64,000 nucleotides of DNA from UBA7803 sp041395905. GTDB taxonomy: Bacteria > Pseudomonadota > Gammaproteobacteria > Pseudomonadales > Azotimanducaceae. The translations under genes were made by a program, and so were the position numbers. Shown here one piece after another: positions 25,186 to 33,447 of this stretch. A model generated the notes under the pieces. That model ran no database searches and was not told where the DNA came from. It was given only the letters and a program-made list of their open reading frames with translations. Location of the stretch: positions 29,734-93,733 of the forward strand of contig JAWKZP010000021.1 in the NCBI GenBank assembly GCA_041395905.1. The letters are read 5' to 3'. How positions within the stretch are numbered: position 1 is the first letter of the stretch; every line of letters begins with the position of its first letter.

Positions 25186-26517
25186 ATGCTTCCGTTCCTA
25201 ATCTTCAGCGATGCGGCGCCCCACCGGTGCCGACGTCGCCGTTTGCGCCCCGCAGCCTGGACGCTGCTGCTTCTTGGCTTAGTGGCCGTGTGTGCGCAGG
25301 CGGAGGAGTCTCTGGGCGACATCCTGGGCGAGGTCGCCGACCCGCTGGACCAGGTCGAGTCACAGATTCAGGTTCAGGAGTACGGCCCTGCCATCAACTG
25401 GCTGGAGAGCTACATCGACGAGGTCGAACGTGCCACCCACCGCTATGCGCCCGAGCTGGTGCGGCCGCTGACGCTGCTCGGCGACGCCTATGCCGGACAG
25501 GGCGACTACGTCACCGCGCTGGAAAACTACGAGCGCGCGGTGCACCTGAGCCGCGTGAACAACGGCCTCAACGAGCCGGGGCAGATCCCCATCGTCTACC
25601 GCGAAGCGGACGCCTATCGGCGTCTCGGTGACTATCGGCAGGCGAATGACCGTGAGGAGTATGCCTATCACGTGCTCACCAGCAATCACGATGCCACCGA
25701 CGAGGCGCTGCTGCCGGGAATCTATCACCTCGCCAGCTGGTACGTACGCACGGCCAACGTGTTCGCTGCAAGGGCGCTGTACGAGCAGGCGCTCGCCATC
25801 CTCTCCAGTGCGGGCAAGTACGACACCCCGGCCGCAATACCCGCGCTGCGCGGTCTGGCTGCCACTCACCGTATGGAGTGGTTCCCGCCCTACTACGAAG
25901 CCACGGTTCAGCAGACCGGCGCCATGTCCGGTGCGGCCGCGATGCAGCCGGTGACGCTGGGCAACGCGCCCGAGGGAGAGCGTGCCCTGCAGCAGGTCGT
26001 GCAGATTCAGAAAGGCCGTGCCGACCCCGACCCGATGGCCGAAGCGGAGGCGGTGCTGGAACTCGCGGACTGGTACGCGATCTTCGACAAGTGGCGCCGC
26101 GCGCGCCCGCTGTACGAGTACGCCTACCAGATCATCGCGTCGATTCCGGAACTGGACGCCACCGGGTACTTCGCCGAACCGCGCCTGCTGTACTTTCCGG
26201 CGCCGACCAATCCGAGCCCACCCCCCCTGGAGCAGCGCGGCGAGCAGCAGATCGGCTTCGTGGAGGTGCACTACGGCATCTCCGATACCGGCGTCGTGCG
26301 CGACATGACGACCGTGGCCTCCGAGCCTGCGGGGCTGATGGACTTCAGGGTGCGCAAAAGCCTGCGTGAAGCCCGCTACCGACCGATCCTGGTGGACGGC
26401 GTACCGGTAGAGACGAGCGAGCACGTTTATCGCCACGAGTTCCCCTACTATCCCAAGCGAGAGGACGCGCCCGTAGCTGCCGTAGCGGAAGCAACCGACG
26501 AGGACACCGACCGATGA
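25186..26517 (+). CDS. Exported TPR protein with TonB-C-like C-terminus
   Basis: A 443-residue protein with a signal peptide (T-L-L-L-L-G-L-V-A-V-C-A-Q-A, cleavage before E-E-S). Tetratricopeptide-like helices run from about residue 50 to 330 (for example L-G-D-A-Y-A-G-Q-G-D-Y-V-T-A-L-E-N-Y). The last 90 residues (V-E-V-H-Y-G-I-S-D-T-G-V-V, then V-R-K-S-L-R-E-A-R-Y-R-P) resemble the TonB C-terminal fold. It should be periplasmic. It opens the twelve-gene envelope cluster and overlaps the next lipoprotein gene by ATGA. ATG 25186 is favoured because it leads directly into the signal peptide. Confidence 0.82.
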   Translation: MLPFLIFSDAAPHRCRRRRLRPAAWTLLLLGLVAVCAQAEESLGDILGEVADPLDQVESQIQVQEYGPAINWLESYIDEVERATHRYAPELVRPLTLLGDAYAGQGDYVTALENYERAVHLSRVNNGLNEPGQIPIVYREADAYRRLGDYRQANDREEYAYHVLTSNHDATDEALLPGIYHLASWYVRTANVFAARALYEQALAILSSAGKYDTPAAIPALRGLAATHRMEWFPPYYEATVQQTGAMSGAAAMQPVTLGNAPEGERALQQVVQIQKGRADPDPMAEAEAVLELADWYAIFDKWRRARPLYEYAYQIIASIPELDATGYFAEPRLLYFPAPTNPSPPPLEQRGEQQIGFVEVHYGISDTGVVRDMTTVASEPAGLMDFRVRKSLREARYRPILVDGVPVETSEHVYRHEFPYYPKREDAPVAAVAEATDEDTDR

Positions 26518-27464
26518 GCGTGCAGCCATCCTGGTACGCAACGCTGGCAGTCTGCATCGGCCTGGCGCTGGGCGTTGCCGGCTGTGCCAGCAGCAACTCC
26601 AGCAGCCCGCCCAGCACCCCGAGCAGCATGCCCCCGAGCAGCATGCCCCCGAGCAATCCAAGCAGCTCGCCGCCGAGCACGCCCACCAGCTCACCATCGA
26701 GCATGCCGAGCGGCACGCCGCCGAGCATGCCCAGCAGCTCGCCGTCGAGCATGCCGAGCGGCTCGCCGGGCAGCATGCCGCCGGCCGACGGCTCGTCGAG
26801 CCCCCCCGGCGGGACGACTCCGCAGCCGGATGCGGGCAGCACCCCTCCCGGACAACCACCCGGCAGCCAGGGTCAGACCGACGACCAGAGCGGCAGCGGC
26901 GGATGGGGTGACACCTCCGCCAACGCCGGAACCGACGACTGGCAGACGAGCAACCAGCTGCCGGGCGACACCGACTCGGGTGCGCAGAGCGGCAGCGGCG
27001 GCGACACTGGGGCCGAGGGTGCCGATTCCAGCGCAGCGGGCACGCAGTCGGCAGGCGCTTCCGGAGACACGCAGACTGGTGGCGGCGGCGACGATCCCCT
27101 CGACGCGGTGCTCGGTGACATCGATGGGCAGATTCTCGCCGAACGCGCGGTGATCCGGCAGCGCAGCAACGAAACCGCGGGTTCCGGCAGCGGTACGCTG
27201 CCGTTGCCCCAGTCACAGCCGCAGGGTGCCAGTCCCGGCGGGCAGGCAGACCTTCCGGAGGGTCCGGGCGGGATGCCCAGCGTACGTACCCTGCCGCCGG
27301 CACCCGCCGCGACGGCGGGCGCCTCGCAGGTACCGGACGACATCCCCGACGCCAAGGACGATGACATCATTGCCCGCCAGCTGCGCGAGGCCGCGATGCA
27401 GGAGCCCGACCCGGTGCTGCGTGAGAAGCTCTGGGAAGAATACCGGCGCTACAAGGGAATCTGA
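26514..27464 (+). CDS. Ser/Pro-rich lipoprotein
   Basis: A 316-residue lipoprotein with signal peptide and lipobox G-V-A-G-C. Residues about 25-100 are low-complexity repeats of Ser, Pro and Met; the middle is rich in Gly, Ser, Asp and Gln; a short ordered end contains two acidic helices (D-D-I-I-A-R-Q-L-R-E-A, then R-E-K-L-W-E-E-Y-R-R-Y-K). This looks like a tethered flexible arm with a C-terminal docking helix, perhaps bridging the periplasm. No family recognised. The preceding gene overlaps by ATGA and the next starts 2 bp after the stop. Confidence 0.8.
   Translation: MSVQPSWYATLAVCIGLALGVAGCASSNSSSPPSTPSSMPPSSMPPSNPSSSPPSTPTSSPSSMPSGTPPSMPSSSPSSMPSGSPGSMPPADGSSSPPGGTTPQPDAGSTPPGQPPGSQGQTDDQSGSGGWGDTSANAGTDDWQTSNQLPGDTDSGAQSGSGGDTGAEGADSSAAGTQSAGASGDTQTGGGGDDPLDAVLGDIDGQILAERAVIRQRSNETAGSGSGTLPLPQSQPQGASPGGQADLPEGPGGMPSVRTLPPAPAATAGASQVPDDIPDAKDDDIIARQLREAAMQEPDPVLREKLWEEYRRYKGI
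26586..26813 (+). repeat. Degenerate short repeat coding for Ser-Pro-Met arm
   Basis: Imperfect tandem repeats of AGC/TCG, CCG and ATG codons encode units such as S-S-M-P-P-S and S-S-P-S-S-M-P-S-G. The DNA repeats are recognisable at the nucleotide level, so length variation by slippage is possible. Confidence 0.6.
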
Positions 27465-27466
27465 GC

Positions 27467-28681
27467 TTGACCGGCTGCAGACGACTGCTCGTAGTGCTCG
27501 CCGCTCTGGTACCGTTGCTCGGTGCCTGCGTGAGCCGCGAGATCCGCAGCGTCGACATGACGCCGCCCGAGCAGATCGGCGCCGACATCGAGGAGCACGA
27601 ACTGCTCGACGTCGGCGTGGCCGTGTTCGATCCGAACGTTCCGGAGGATTACGACGCGCAGGTCGAGCAGCTGATCCAGCCGGACATCCGCCGTGCGGAA
27701 GCCAACTACATGCCGTACTTCGCCAAGAACCTGCTGCAGAGCACGGGCAACTGGGGCGCAGTCAGAGTCATTCCGCGGCCCACCCATGCGGTGGACCTGG
27801 TAGTGGACGGGCGCATCCTGCACTCCGACGGCGAAAGCCTGGAGCTGGAGCTGTGGGTGACGGACGCCACCGGGCGCCAGTGGTTCCGCAAGACCTACGA
27901 ATCGCTCGCCAGCAAGTACGCCTACGATGAGTCGGTGCCGCAGCAGATCGATCCGTTCCAGGCCGTGTACAAGAATCTCGCCGACGACATGCTGGCCTAT
28001 CGCAAGAGTCTGAGCGAGGCGGATCTGCAGACGATCCGCACTACCGCAGAGATGCAGTTTGCACGCGATTTCGCCCCTGATGCATTCGCCGACTACGTTG
28101 CGACGGACGATGACGGGACCACCGAGATCCGTCGCCTGCCCGCGGAGGACGACCCGACGCTCACCCGCGTTCGACGTATCCGCGAGCGCGAGTACCTCTT
28201 CATCGATACGCTCGACGAGTACTACGAAAACTACCAGCGCAGCGTCTATCCGCTGTACCAGAGCTGGCGCAAGGCCACCTACGAGGAAGCCATCACCTAC
28301 AAGCTGCTCAAGGCGCAGGCGCGCGCGCGGACCATCGGCGGTGCCGTTGCCATCGTCGGCGGGGTCGCTGCCATGGCCGAGAGCAGTGACACCGCCGTAG
28401 ACACCGCGGGCTTGGTAAGCGTGATCGGCGGCGCGGTGACGCTCAAGAGCGCGCTGGCCAAACGGGCCGAGGCATCCATTCACGCCGAGATGCTGCAGGA
28501 AGTGGGCAGCGCAGCCGAGGCGGAGCTCATGCCGCACACCATCGAGCTGGAAAACCAGGTCGTCCGCCTGCAGGGCAGCGTGGACGAGCAGTACCAGCAG
28601 CTGCGTCAGGTGCTGCGCGAAACGTACTTCAGCGACCTGGGCCTGCCGGTTCCCGAGCGCGAGCCCGACCCGTCCTCATGA
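27467..28681 (+). CDS. Lipoprotein of the envelope cluster
   Basis: A 404-residue protein from a TTG start with signal peptide and lipobox L-L-G-A-C at about residue 20. The N-terminal half contains a CsgG/LpoB-like beta region (L-L-D-V-G-V-A-V-F-D-P, then V-D-L-V-V-D-G-R-I-L). The second half is helical, with a Gly/Ala-rich hydrophobic segment (I-G-G-A-V-A-I-V-G-G-V-A-A-M) near residue 290 that could insert in a membrane. Unknown family. It overlaps the next gene by ATGA. It may sit in the outer membrane as an anchor for the cluster's inner-membrane motor; that is inference. Confidence 0.75.
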   Translation: MTGCRRLLVVLAALVPLLGACVSREIRSVDMTPPEQIGADIEEHELLDVGVAVFDPNVPEDYDAQVEQLIQPDIRRAEANYMPYFAKNLLQSTGNWGAVRVIPRPTHAVDLVVDGRILHSDGESLELELWVTDATGRQWFRKTYESLASKYAYDESVPQQIDPFQAVYKNLADDMLAYRKSLSEADLQTIRTTAEMQFARDFAPDAFADYVATDDDGTTEIRRLPAEDDPTLTRVRRIREREYLFIDTLDEYYENYQRSVYPLYQSWRKATYEEAITYKLLKAQARARTIGGAVAIVGGVAAMAESSDTAVDTAGLVSVIGGAVTLKSALAKRAEASIHAEMLQEVGSAAEAELMPHTIELENQVVRLQGSVDEQYQQLRQVLRETYFSDLGLPVPEREPDPSS

Positions 28682-30222
28682 GCGACGAGTTCAGCCCGAT
28701 CAGACCGAAGAAGGTCCCGTTGACCCATGCCCGGGAGACACTCGCGCGTGCATCCGCGAAGCCGGCTTCGTCGCGCCTTACTCTGGCCATGTTGGCGCTG
28801 CTGATCGGCGCGCTGCTGGCGCTGGTGTTCTTCGTGATTCCCGATTGGTTGGCCCGCAGCGGCGTGCAAAACAGCCCCGCCACGGTCACGCACCCGGAAG
28901 CCGCTGCCGCGCCCGGCGCGGGCGGACCGGGCAGCGCGGCTGCCGTCCGCTCCGGCAAGGCCGATCCCGGCCTGCCGCCCTATCAGCAGGTGCTGCGCGA
29001 GCAGGCCCGCGCCGACGCCCAGGCGGAGCTGGCCAGATTCGTCGAGCTGCAACTACAGCTCGAGCAACAGATGACCGTGGGCGCCTGGGGTGCCGACGAA
29101 TACGAACGGGCCAAGAGCCTGGCAGCTGCCGGAGACGAGGCGTTCGTGCGCGAACAGTTCGAGCCGGCCCTCGCCGGCTATCGCGACGCGACTGCGGCGC
29201 TGCAGGCACTGATCGAACGCGGACGCCAGATACTCGAGCAGGCCGTCGCCGACGGCAGCGCGGCGCTGACCGATCGAGACGCCCGGACCGCGGCGGACCG
29301 TTTCGCGCTGGCGGCTACCATCGCGCCCTCGGACCCACGGGTGCAGGACGGCCAGGCGCGCGCCGCGTTGCTGCCCCAGATCAACGAGCGCCTGCGCGAG
29401 GCACGCAATCTCGAGCTCGTCGAGGACTGGCAGCACGCGCTTGCCGTGTACGAAGAGATCAGTCAGATGGATCCGCTCACGTCCGGTCTCGCCGAGGGCC
29501 GCGAGCGCGCCCGCCAGGGCGTACGGCAGGGCCGCATTCAGGCGCTGCTCTCCGAAGGGTTCACCGCGCTCGATGCACACCGATTCGATCCGGCACGCAG
29601 TGCGTTTCGCGCGGTGCTGGAGCTGGACGCAGACAACAGCGTCGCGCGCGGCGCGCTGCAGCAGCTGGAAAAGGACGCCGTGGTGGCGCGCATCGCCGCG
29701 CTTCAGGCTCGAGCCGCCAGCGCCGCAGCGGAGGAACGCTGGGACGATGCGTTGAGCGCTTATGAGGACGTGCTGGCGGTGGACGGCAACATTCAATTCG
29801 CCGTCGCCGGGCGCGCGGCGGCGCGCGAGCAGCAACGTCTGAGCGCGTCGCTCGGCAACATTCTCAAGAATCCCGAGCGCCTGTCCTCGCAGCAGCTCTA
29901 CGACGAAGCTGGCCAGCTGCTGGCTCAGGCGAGCGCTCTGACGCCCCGCGGCCCGCGCCTGGCGCAACTGATTACAGACGTCGAGGGCGTGCTGCAGGCC
30001 TACGCGCAGCCGGTCGCCGTGGTGCTGCGCTCCGATGCCCGCACCGAGGTAACGCTGTCTTCCGTAGGTCCGCTCGGCAGCTTCACCGAGAAGCGTCTGC
30101 AGCTGCGACCCGGCGCCTATACGCTGATCGGCAGCCAGGACGGCTGTCGCGACGTGCGCGAGCAGATTCTGGTACGGCCGAACATGGCGCCCATCGATAT
30201 CCGCTGCACCGAGCCGCTGTAA
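28678..30222 (+). CDS. Single-pass membrane protein with TPR-like periplasmic domain
   Basis: A 514-residue protein with a cytoplasmic N-terminus of about 33 residues, one membrane helix (L-A-M-L-A-L-L-I-G-A-L-L-A-L-V-F-F-V-I) and a long periplasmic part. Residues about 100-430 are repeated helical pairs with TPR-like spacing (A-L-A-V-Y-E-E-I-S-Q-M-D-P-L; A-L-S-A-Y-E-D-V-L-A-V-D). The last 70 residues are beta, resembling a PEGA-type domain (R-L-Q-L-R-P-G-A-Y-T-L). It shares this layout with the next gene. Function unknown; likely a scaffold in the cluster. Confidence 0.78.
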   Translation: MSDEFSPIRPKKVPLTHARETLARASAKPASSRLTLAMLALLIGALLALVFFVIPDWLARSGVQNSPATVTHPEAAAAPGAGGPGSAAAVRSGKADPGLPPYQQVLREQARADAQAELARFVELQLQLEQQMTVGAWGADEYERAKSLAAAGDEAFVREQFEPALAGYRDATAALQALIERGRQILEQAVADGSAALTDRDARTAADRFALAATIAPSDPRVQDGQARAALLPQINERLREARNLELVEDWQHALAVYEEISQMDPLTSGLAEGRERARQGVRQGRIQALLSEGFTALDAHRFDPARSAFRAVLELDADNSVARGALQQLEKDAVVARIAALQARAASAAAEERWDDALSAYEDVLAVDGNIQFAVAGRAAAREQQRLSASLGNILKNPERLSSQQLYDEAGQLLAQASALTPRGPRLAQLITDVEGVLQAYAQPVAVVLRSDARTEVTLSSVGPLGSFTEKRLQLRPGAYTLIGSQDGCRDVREQILVRPNMAPIDIRCTEPL

Positions 30223-30224
30223 CC

Positions 30225-32276
30225 ATGGCCGATGATCGCGACACGATCCGCCCGGTCAGCTACACGCCTCGGCGGCAGGAGTCACCCGGGCCCAGACGCC
30301 TCAGCCCGCTGCAGATGATCCTGGCGCTGGCCCTGATCGGGGTCGGTCTGACGCTGTGGTTCATGTTCACCGCGAAGTCCGTGCGCATCGAGCTGGACCC
30401 GGGCAACGCCCAGGCAGACGTGGGCGGGCTGAGCTTCGCCCTCGGCGACGTCTGGCTGCTGCGCGAAGGCCGCTACCCGCTGCACGCGCAAGCCCCCGGC
30501 TACTATCCGCTGCAGACCGAATTCGAAGTCGGCCCGGGGCGCAACCAGACGCACCAGTTCACACTGACACCGTTGCCGGGACGGGTGACGTTCGAGAGCA
30601 CTCCGCCCGGCGCAACGGTCACCATCAACGGCAAGGTGCTCGGCACCACCCCGACACAGCCGCTGGACGTGGAAGCCGGCAGCAAAGAGGTCGGTTTCAC
30701 TCTCGACCGCTATCAGCCGCTGACGCTGACGGCTGAGATCACCGGCCGCCAGCAGGCGCAGACGGTTGCCGCGACGCTGCGTCCCGACTGGGCCGACGTG
30801 AGCGTCAGCAGCGTACCAACCGGCGCCGAGATATTCATCGATGACGCCCCTACCGGGGCCCGGACACCCGCGGTCGTGCAGATACCGAGCGGCGAGCACG
30901 AGCTGCGCCTGAAAGCAGCCGGGCACAAGAGCTACCGCCAGCGCCTGCTGGTGGCGGCCGAAGAGCAGCGCACGCTGCCGGAGGTCACCCTCGAGCGTGC
31001 GGACAGCGTGCTGGTCATCGAGACGCAGCCCGCTGGTGCCGGGATCACGCTCAACGGCCGGTTTCAGGGACAGTCGCCGGTGGAGCTCGCGGTGCGCTCC
31101 GGCGTGAGCTACCGGGTTCAGGCGTTCGCTGACGGCTACGAGCCCGGCGAGCGCTCCGTCTCGCTTTCCGCCGGCGCCGAGCAGACCCTGCGCATCGCCC
31201 TCGAACGGCTCACGGGCACCCTGGTCGTGCGCAGCCAGCCCGAGGATGCAGAACTGCTGGTCGATGGCGCTCCGCGTGGTGCCGCCAATCAGAGCCTGAC
31301 GCTGCCGGTGGGGACGCATCGGGTCGAGATTCGCAAGGCTGGATATGCGGGGTACAGCACCCAGATCACACCTCGCGACGGCCTCACTCAGGAGCTCAAG
31401 GTGCGGCTGCTGACACTCGAAGAAGCGCGTCTGGCGGCACTGAAACCCCTCGTCACCACCAGTCAGGGGCAGGAGCTGGTGCTGCTGCAGCCAGGGCCGT
31501 TCACCATGGGCGCGTCGCGCCGCCAGCCGGGCCGTCGCGCCAACGAAACCCTGCACGAGGTCACCCTGCGGCGCCTGTTCTACCTGGGGACCCGCGAGGT
31601 GACCAACGCCGAGTTCCGCGCCTTCGCCAGCGGCCACGATTCCGGCAAGTTTCAGGATTACAGCCTCAACGACGACGACCAGCCGGTGGTGAACCTGAGT
31701 TGGACCGACGCCGCGCTGTACTGCAACTGGCTGTCCGACCAGGATGGCCTGCCGCGCTTCTATGACACCGAGTTCGGCAAGGTCACCGGCATCAATCCCA
31801 GGGCCACCGGCTACCGTCTGCCGACCGAGGCCGAGTGGGCATGGAGCGCCCGACAGGTGGACGTCAGCTCGGACGGCGAGCCGCTGCGCTTCCCCTGGGG
31901 CGGCAACCTGCCGCCGCCGGACCGTCATGGCAACTACGCCGACCGTTCGGCCGTGAACCTGGTAGGGCGCATCATCTTCGGCTACAACGACAACTACATC
32001 GTCGCCGCCCCGGTCGCCACCTATCCACCCACCAGCAAGGGGCTGTACGACCTGTCGGGCAACGTGGCCGAATGGGTCAACGACTTCTACGAGATTCCGA
32101 GTACCGATGCTGTAACCGATCCCCTGGGCCCGGCCCAGGGCGAGTACCATGTGATCCGCGGCTCCAGCTGGATGCACGGCACCATCACCGAGCTGCGCCT
32201 GGCCTTTCGCGACTATGGCAGCGATGGCCGCCAGGATGTAGGTTTCCGTATCGCCCGATTTGCCGAGGCTGACTGA
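30225..32276 (+). CDS. PEGA-repeat / SUMF1-fold membrane protein
   Basis: A 683-residue protein: membrane helix near residue 30-47, then four PEGA-type repeats (S-T-P-P-G-A-T-V-T-I-N-G; S-V-P-T-G-A-E-I-F-I-D; T-Q-P-A-G-A-G-I-T-L-N-G; S-Q-P-E-D-A-E-L-L-V-D-G) to about residue 395, then a formylglycine-generating-enzyme-like domain from about 410 to the end (F-T-M-G-A-S, R-L-P-T-E-A-E-W, L-S-G-N-V-A-E-W-V-N-D, R-G-S-S-W). The strand after R-G-S-S-W-M lacks the catalytic cysteine pair of true FGE, so it is probably structural or binding, as in GldK/GldJ. The SUMF1-like fold faces the periplasm. Confidence 0.88.
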   Translation: MADDRDTIRPVSYTPRRQESPGPRRLSPLQMILALALIGVGLTLWFMFTAKSVRIELDPGNAQADVGGLSFALGDVWLLREGRYPLHAQAPGYYPLQTEFEVGPGRNQTHQFTLTPLPGRVTFESTPPGATVTINGKVLGTTPTQPLDVEAGSKEVGFTLDRYQPLTLTAEITGRQQAQTVAATLRPDWADVSVSSVPTGAEIFIDDAPTGARTPAVVQIPSGEHELRLKAAGHKSYRQRLLVAAEEQRTLPEVTLERADSVLVIETQPAGAGITLNGRFQGQSPVELAVRSGVSYRVQAFADGYEPGERSVSLSAGAEQTLRIALERLTGTLVVRSQPEDAELLVDGAPRGAANQSLTLPVGTHRVEIRKAGYAGYSTQITPRDGLTQELKVRLLTLEEARLAALKPLVTTSQGQELVLLQPGPFTMGASRRQPGRRANETLHEVTLRRLFYLGTREVTNAEFRAFASGHDSGKFQDYSLNDDDQPVVNLSWTDAALYCNWLSDQDGLPRFYDTEFGKVTGINPRATGYRLPTEAEWAWSARQVDVSSDGEPLRFPWGGNLPPPDRHGNYADRSAVNLVGRIIFGYNDNYIVAAPVATYPPTSKGLYDLSGNVAEWVNDFYEIPSTDAVTDPLGPAQGEYHVIRGSSWMHGTITELRLAFRDYGSDGRQDVGFRIARFAEAD

Positions 32277-32292
32277 CGTCACGACACACATC

Positions 32293-32634
32293 ATGCCGAG
32301 ATTTACCGTGACTCATGCGCGCACCGTGCGCCGACGATGGCTCGCGATTCTGGCCTGGCTGGCTCTGTCGGGCCTCGCGACCCCGCCGGCAGCCACGGCG
32401 CAGGCGGCGGTGGCACCAGACACGGCCGACCCGGACGGCCGCCCCACGGCGGCAGCGGCGAATGCAGACGCGACCGTTGCGTCCGAAGCACCGGGCGCGA
32501 CGGCGGGCGCCGGCGAGCAAGCAGAAACTGCAGCGGCCTCCGGTGACGCGGCTGCCGATGAGTCACCGGATGTATTCCTGCCCTCGGAGGAGATATCCGA
32601 GGACTTCGCGGTCTCATTTCCCGTCGACATCTGA
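32293..32634 (+). CDS. Small exported Ala-rich protein
   Basis: A 113-residue protein with a twin-arginine-like start (T-V-R-R-R-W-L) and a hydrophobic stretch ending A-A-T-A-Q-A, a probable signal peptide. The mature part is short, acidic and low-complexity (Ala, Asp, Glu, Thr), ending S-E-D-F-A-V-S-F-P-V-D-I. No family recognised. It sits 16 bp after the SUMF1-fold gene and 9 bp before the proton-channel gene, so it is part of the operon. Possibly a small adaptor or peptide ligand in the periplasm. Confidence 0.6.
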   Translation: MPRFTVTHARTVRRRWLAILAWLALSGLATPPAATAQAAVAPDTADPDGRPTAAAANADATVASEAPGATAGAGEQAETAAASGDAAADESPDVFLPSEEISEDFAVSFPVDI

Positions 32635-32643
32635 AGGGCGCCG

Positions 32644-33447
32644 ATGAAGCGACAGCTGCCGTTCGAACTGATCTACCAGGTCTCCGCGCTGGTCATCTCC
32701 GTCGTGCTGGTGCACCTCGTGTACATCACGCTGATCCGACCGAACGCCGACGCCATTCTGGAGCGCCAGGCCGAGCTCGCGGCGGCCGGGGAAGCCTACA
32801 TTCAGGATCGGTCTCTGTACGTGGTGCTGCGCGACTACGAGCAGGAGTCCTGCTTCGTGCTGATGTTCTGGGCCATGGCGATCATGGGCTACAAAGGTCG
32901 TGAGGCGCTGCGGGAACGCAGCCTCCTGCAGCAGGACATCATCCAGGTCAGCGAGGGCATGAGCGTGCTCCCCGAAGATACCCGGGACTACACCCGGGCC
33001 ATTCAGGCGCTGCCGGAACAGGAACAGAACTCGCTGCTGCCGCGGGCGCTGTTTGCCGCGCTGCAGCGGTTTGCATCGACACGCAACGTGCAGGACGTTT
33101 CCGAGGCCGTGAAGAGCGTGTGCGAATCGGAGTCTGATCGTCTGGACAGCGAGCTGTCCATGGTCCGATACATTGCCTGGGCCATACCGTCCATCGGTTT
33201 CATCGGCACGGTGCGCGGGATCGGCGAGGCGCTCGGCCAGGCCTACCGCGCCGTCGAGGGCGACATTGCCGGTGTCACCACGAGCCTGGGCGTTGCGTTC
33301 AACTCCACCTTCACCGCGCTGGTGATCAGCATCGTCATCATGTTCATGATGCACCAGCTGCAGCTGATCCAGGAACGTCTCGTGCTCGATACCCAGACTT
33401 ACTGCGACCAGCGCCTGCTCCGACATCTGCAGGTGCGCAGCGCATGA
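32644..33447 (+). CDS. MotA/TolQ/ExbB-family proton channel subunit
   Basis: A 267-residue inner-membrane protein with four helices: about 9-31, 70-88, 176-198 and 220-240. The last two carry the family pattern: I-P-S-I-G-F-I-G-T-V-R-G-I-G-E-A (compare P-x-x-G-L-L-G-T-V-x-G) and T-S-L-G-V-A-F-N-S-T-F-T-A-L-V-I-S, with the conserved Thr that lines the proton path. A cytoplasmic helical domain lies between helices 2 and 3. It should form the static ring around a partner helix; the best partners are the VWA proteins two and three genes downstream. It overlaps the next gene by ATGA. Confidence 0.88.
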   Translation: MKRQLPFELIYQVSALVISVVLVHLVYITLIRPNADAILERQAELAAAGEAYIQDRSLYVVLRDYEQESCFVLMFWAMAIMGYKGREALRERSLLQQDIIQVSEGMSVLPEDTRDYTRAIQALPEQEQNSLLPRALFAALQRFASTRNVQDVSEAVKSVCESESDRLDSELSMVRYIAWAIPSIGFIGTVRGIGEALGQAYRAVEGDIAGVTTSLGVAFNSTFTALVISIVIMFMMHQLQLIQERLVLDTQTYCDQRLLRHLQVRSA

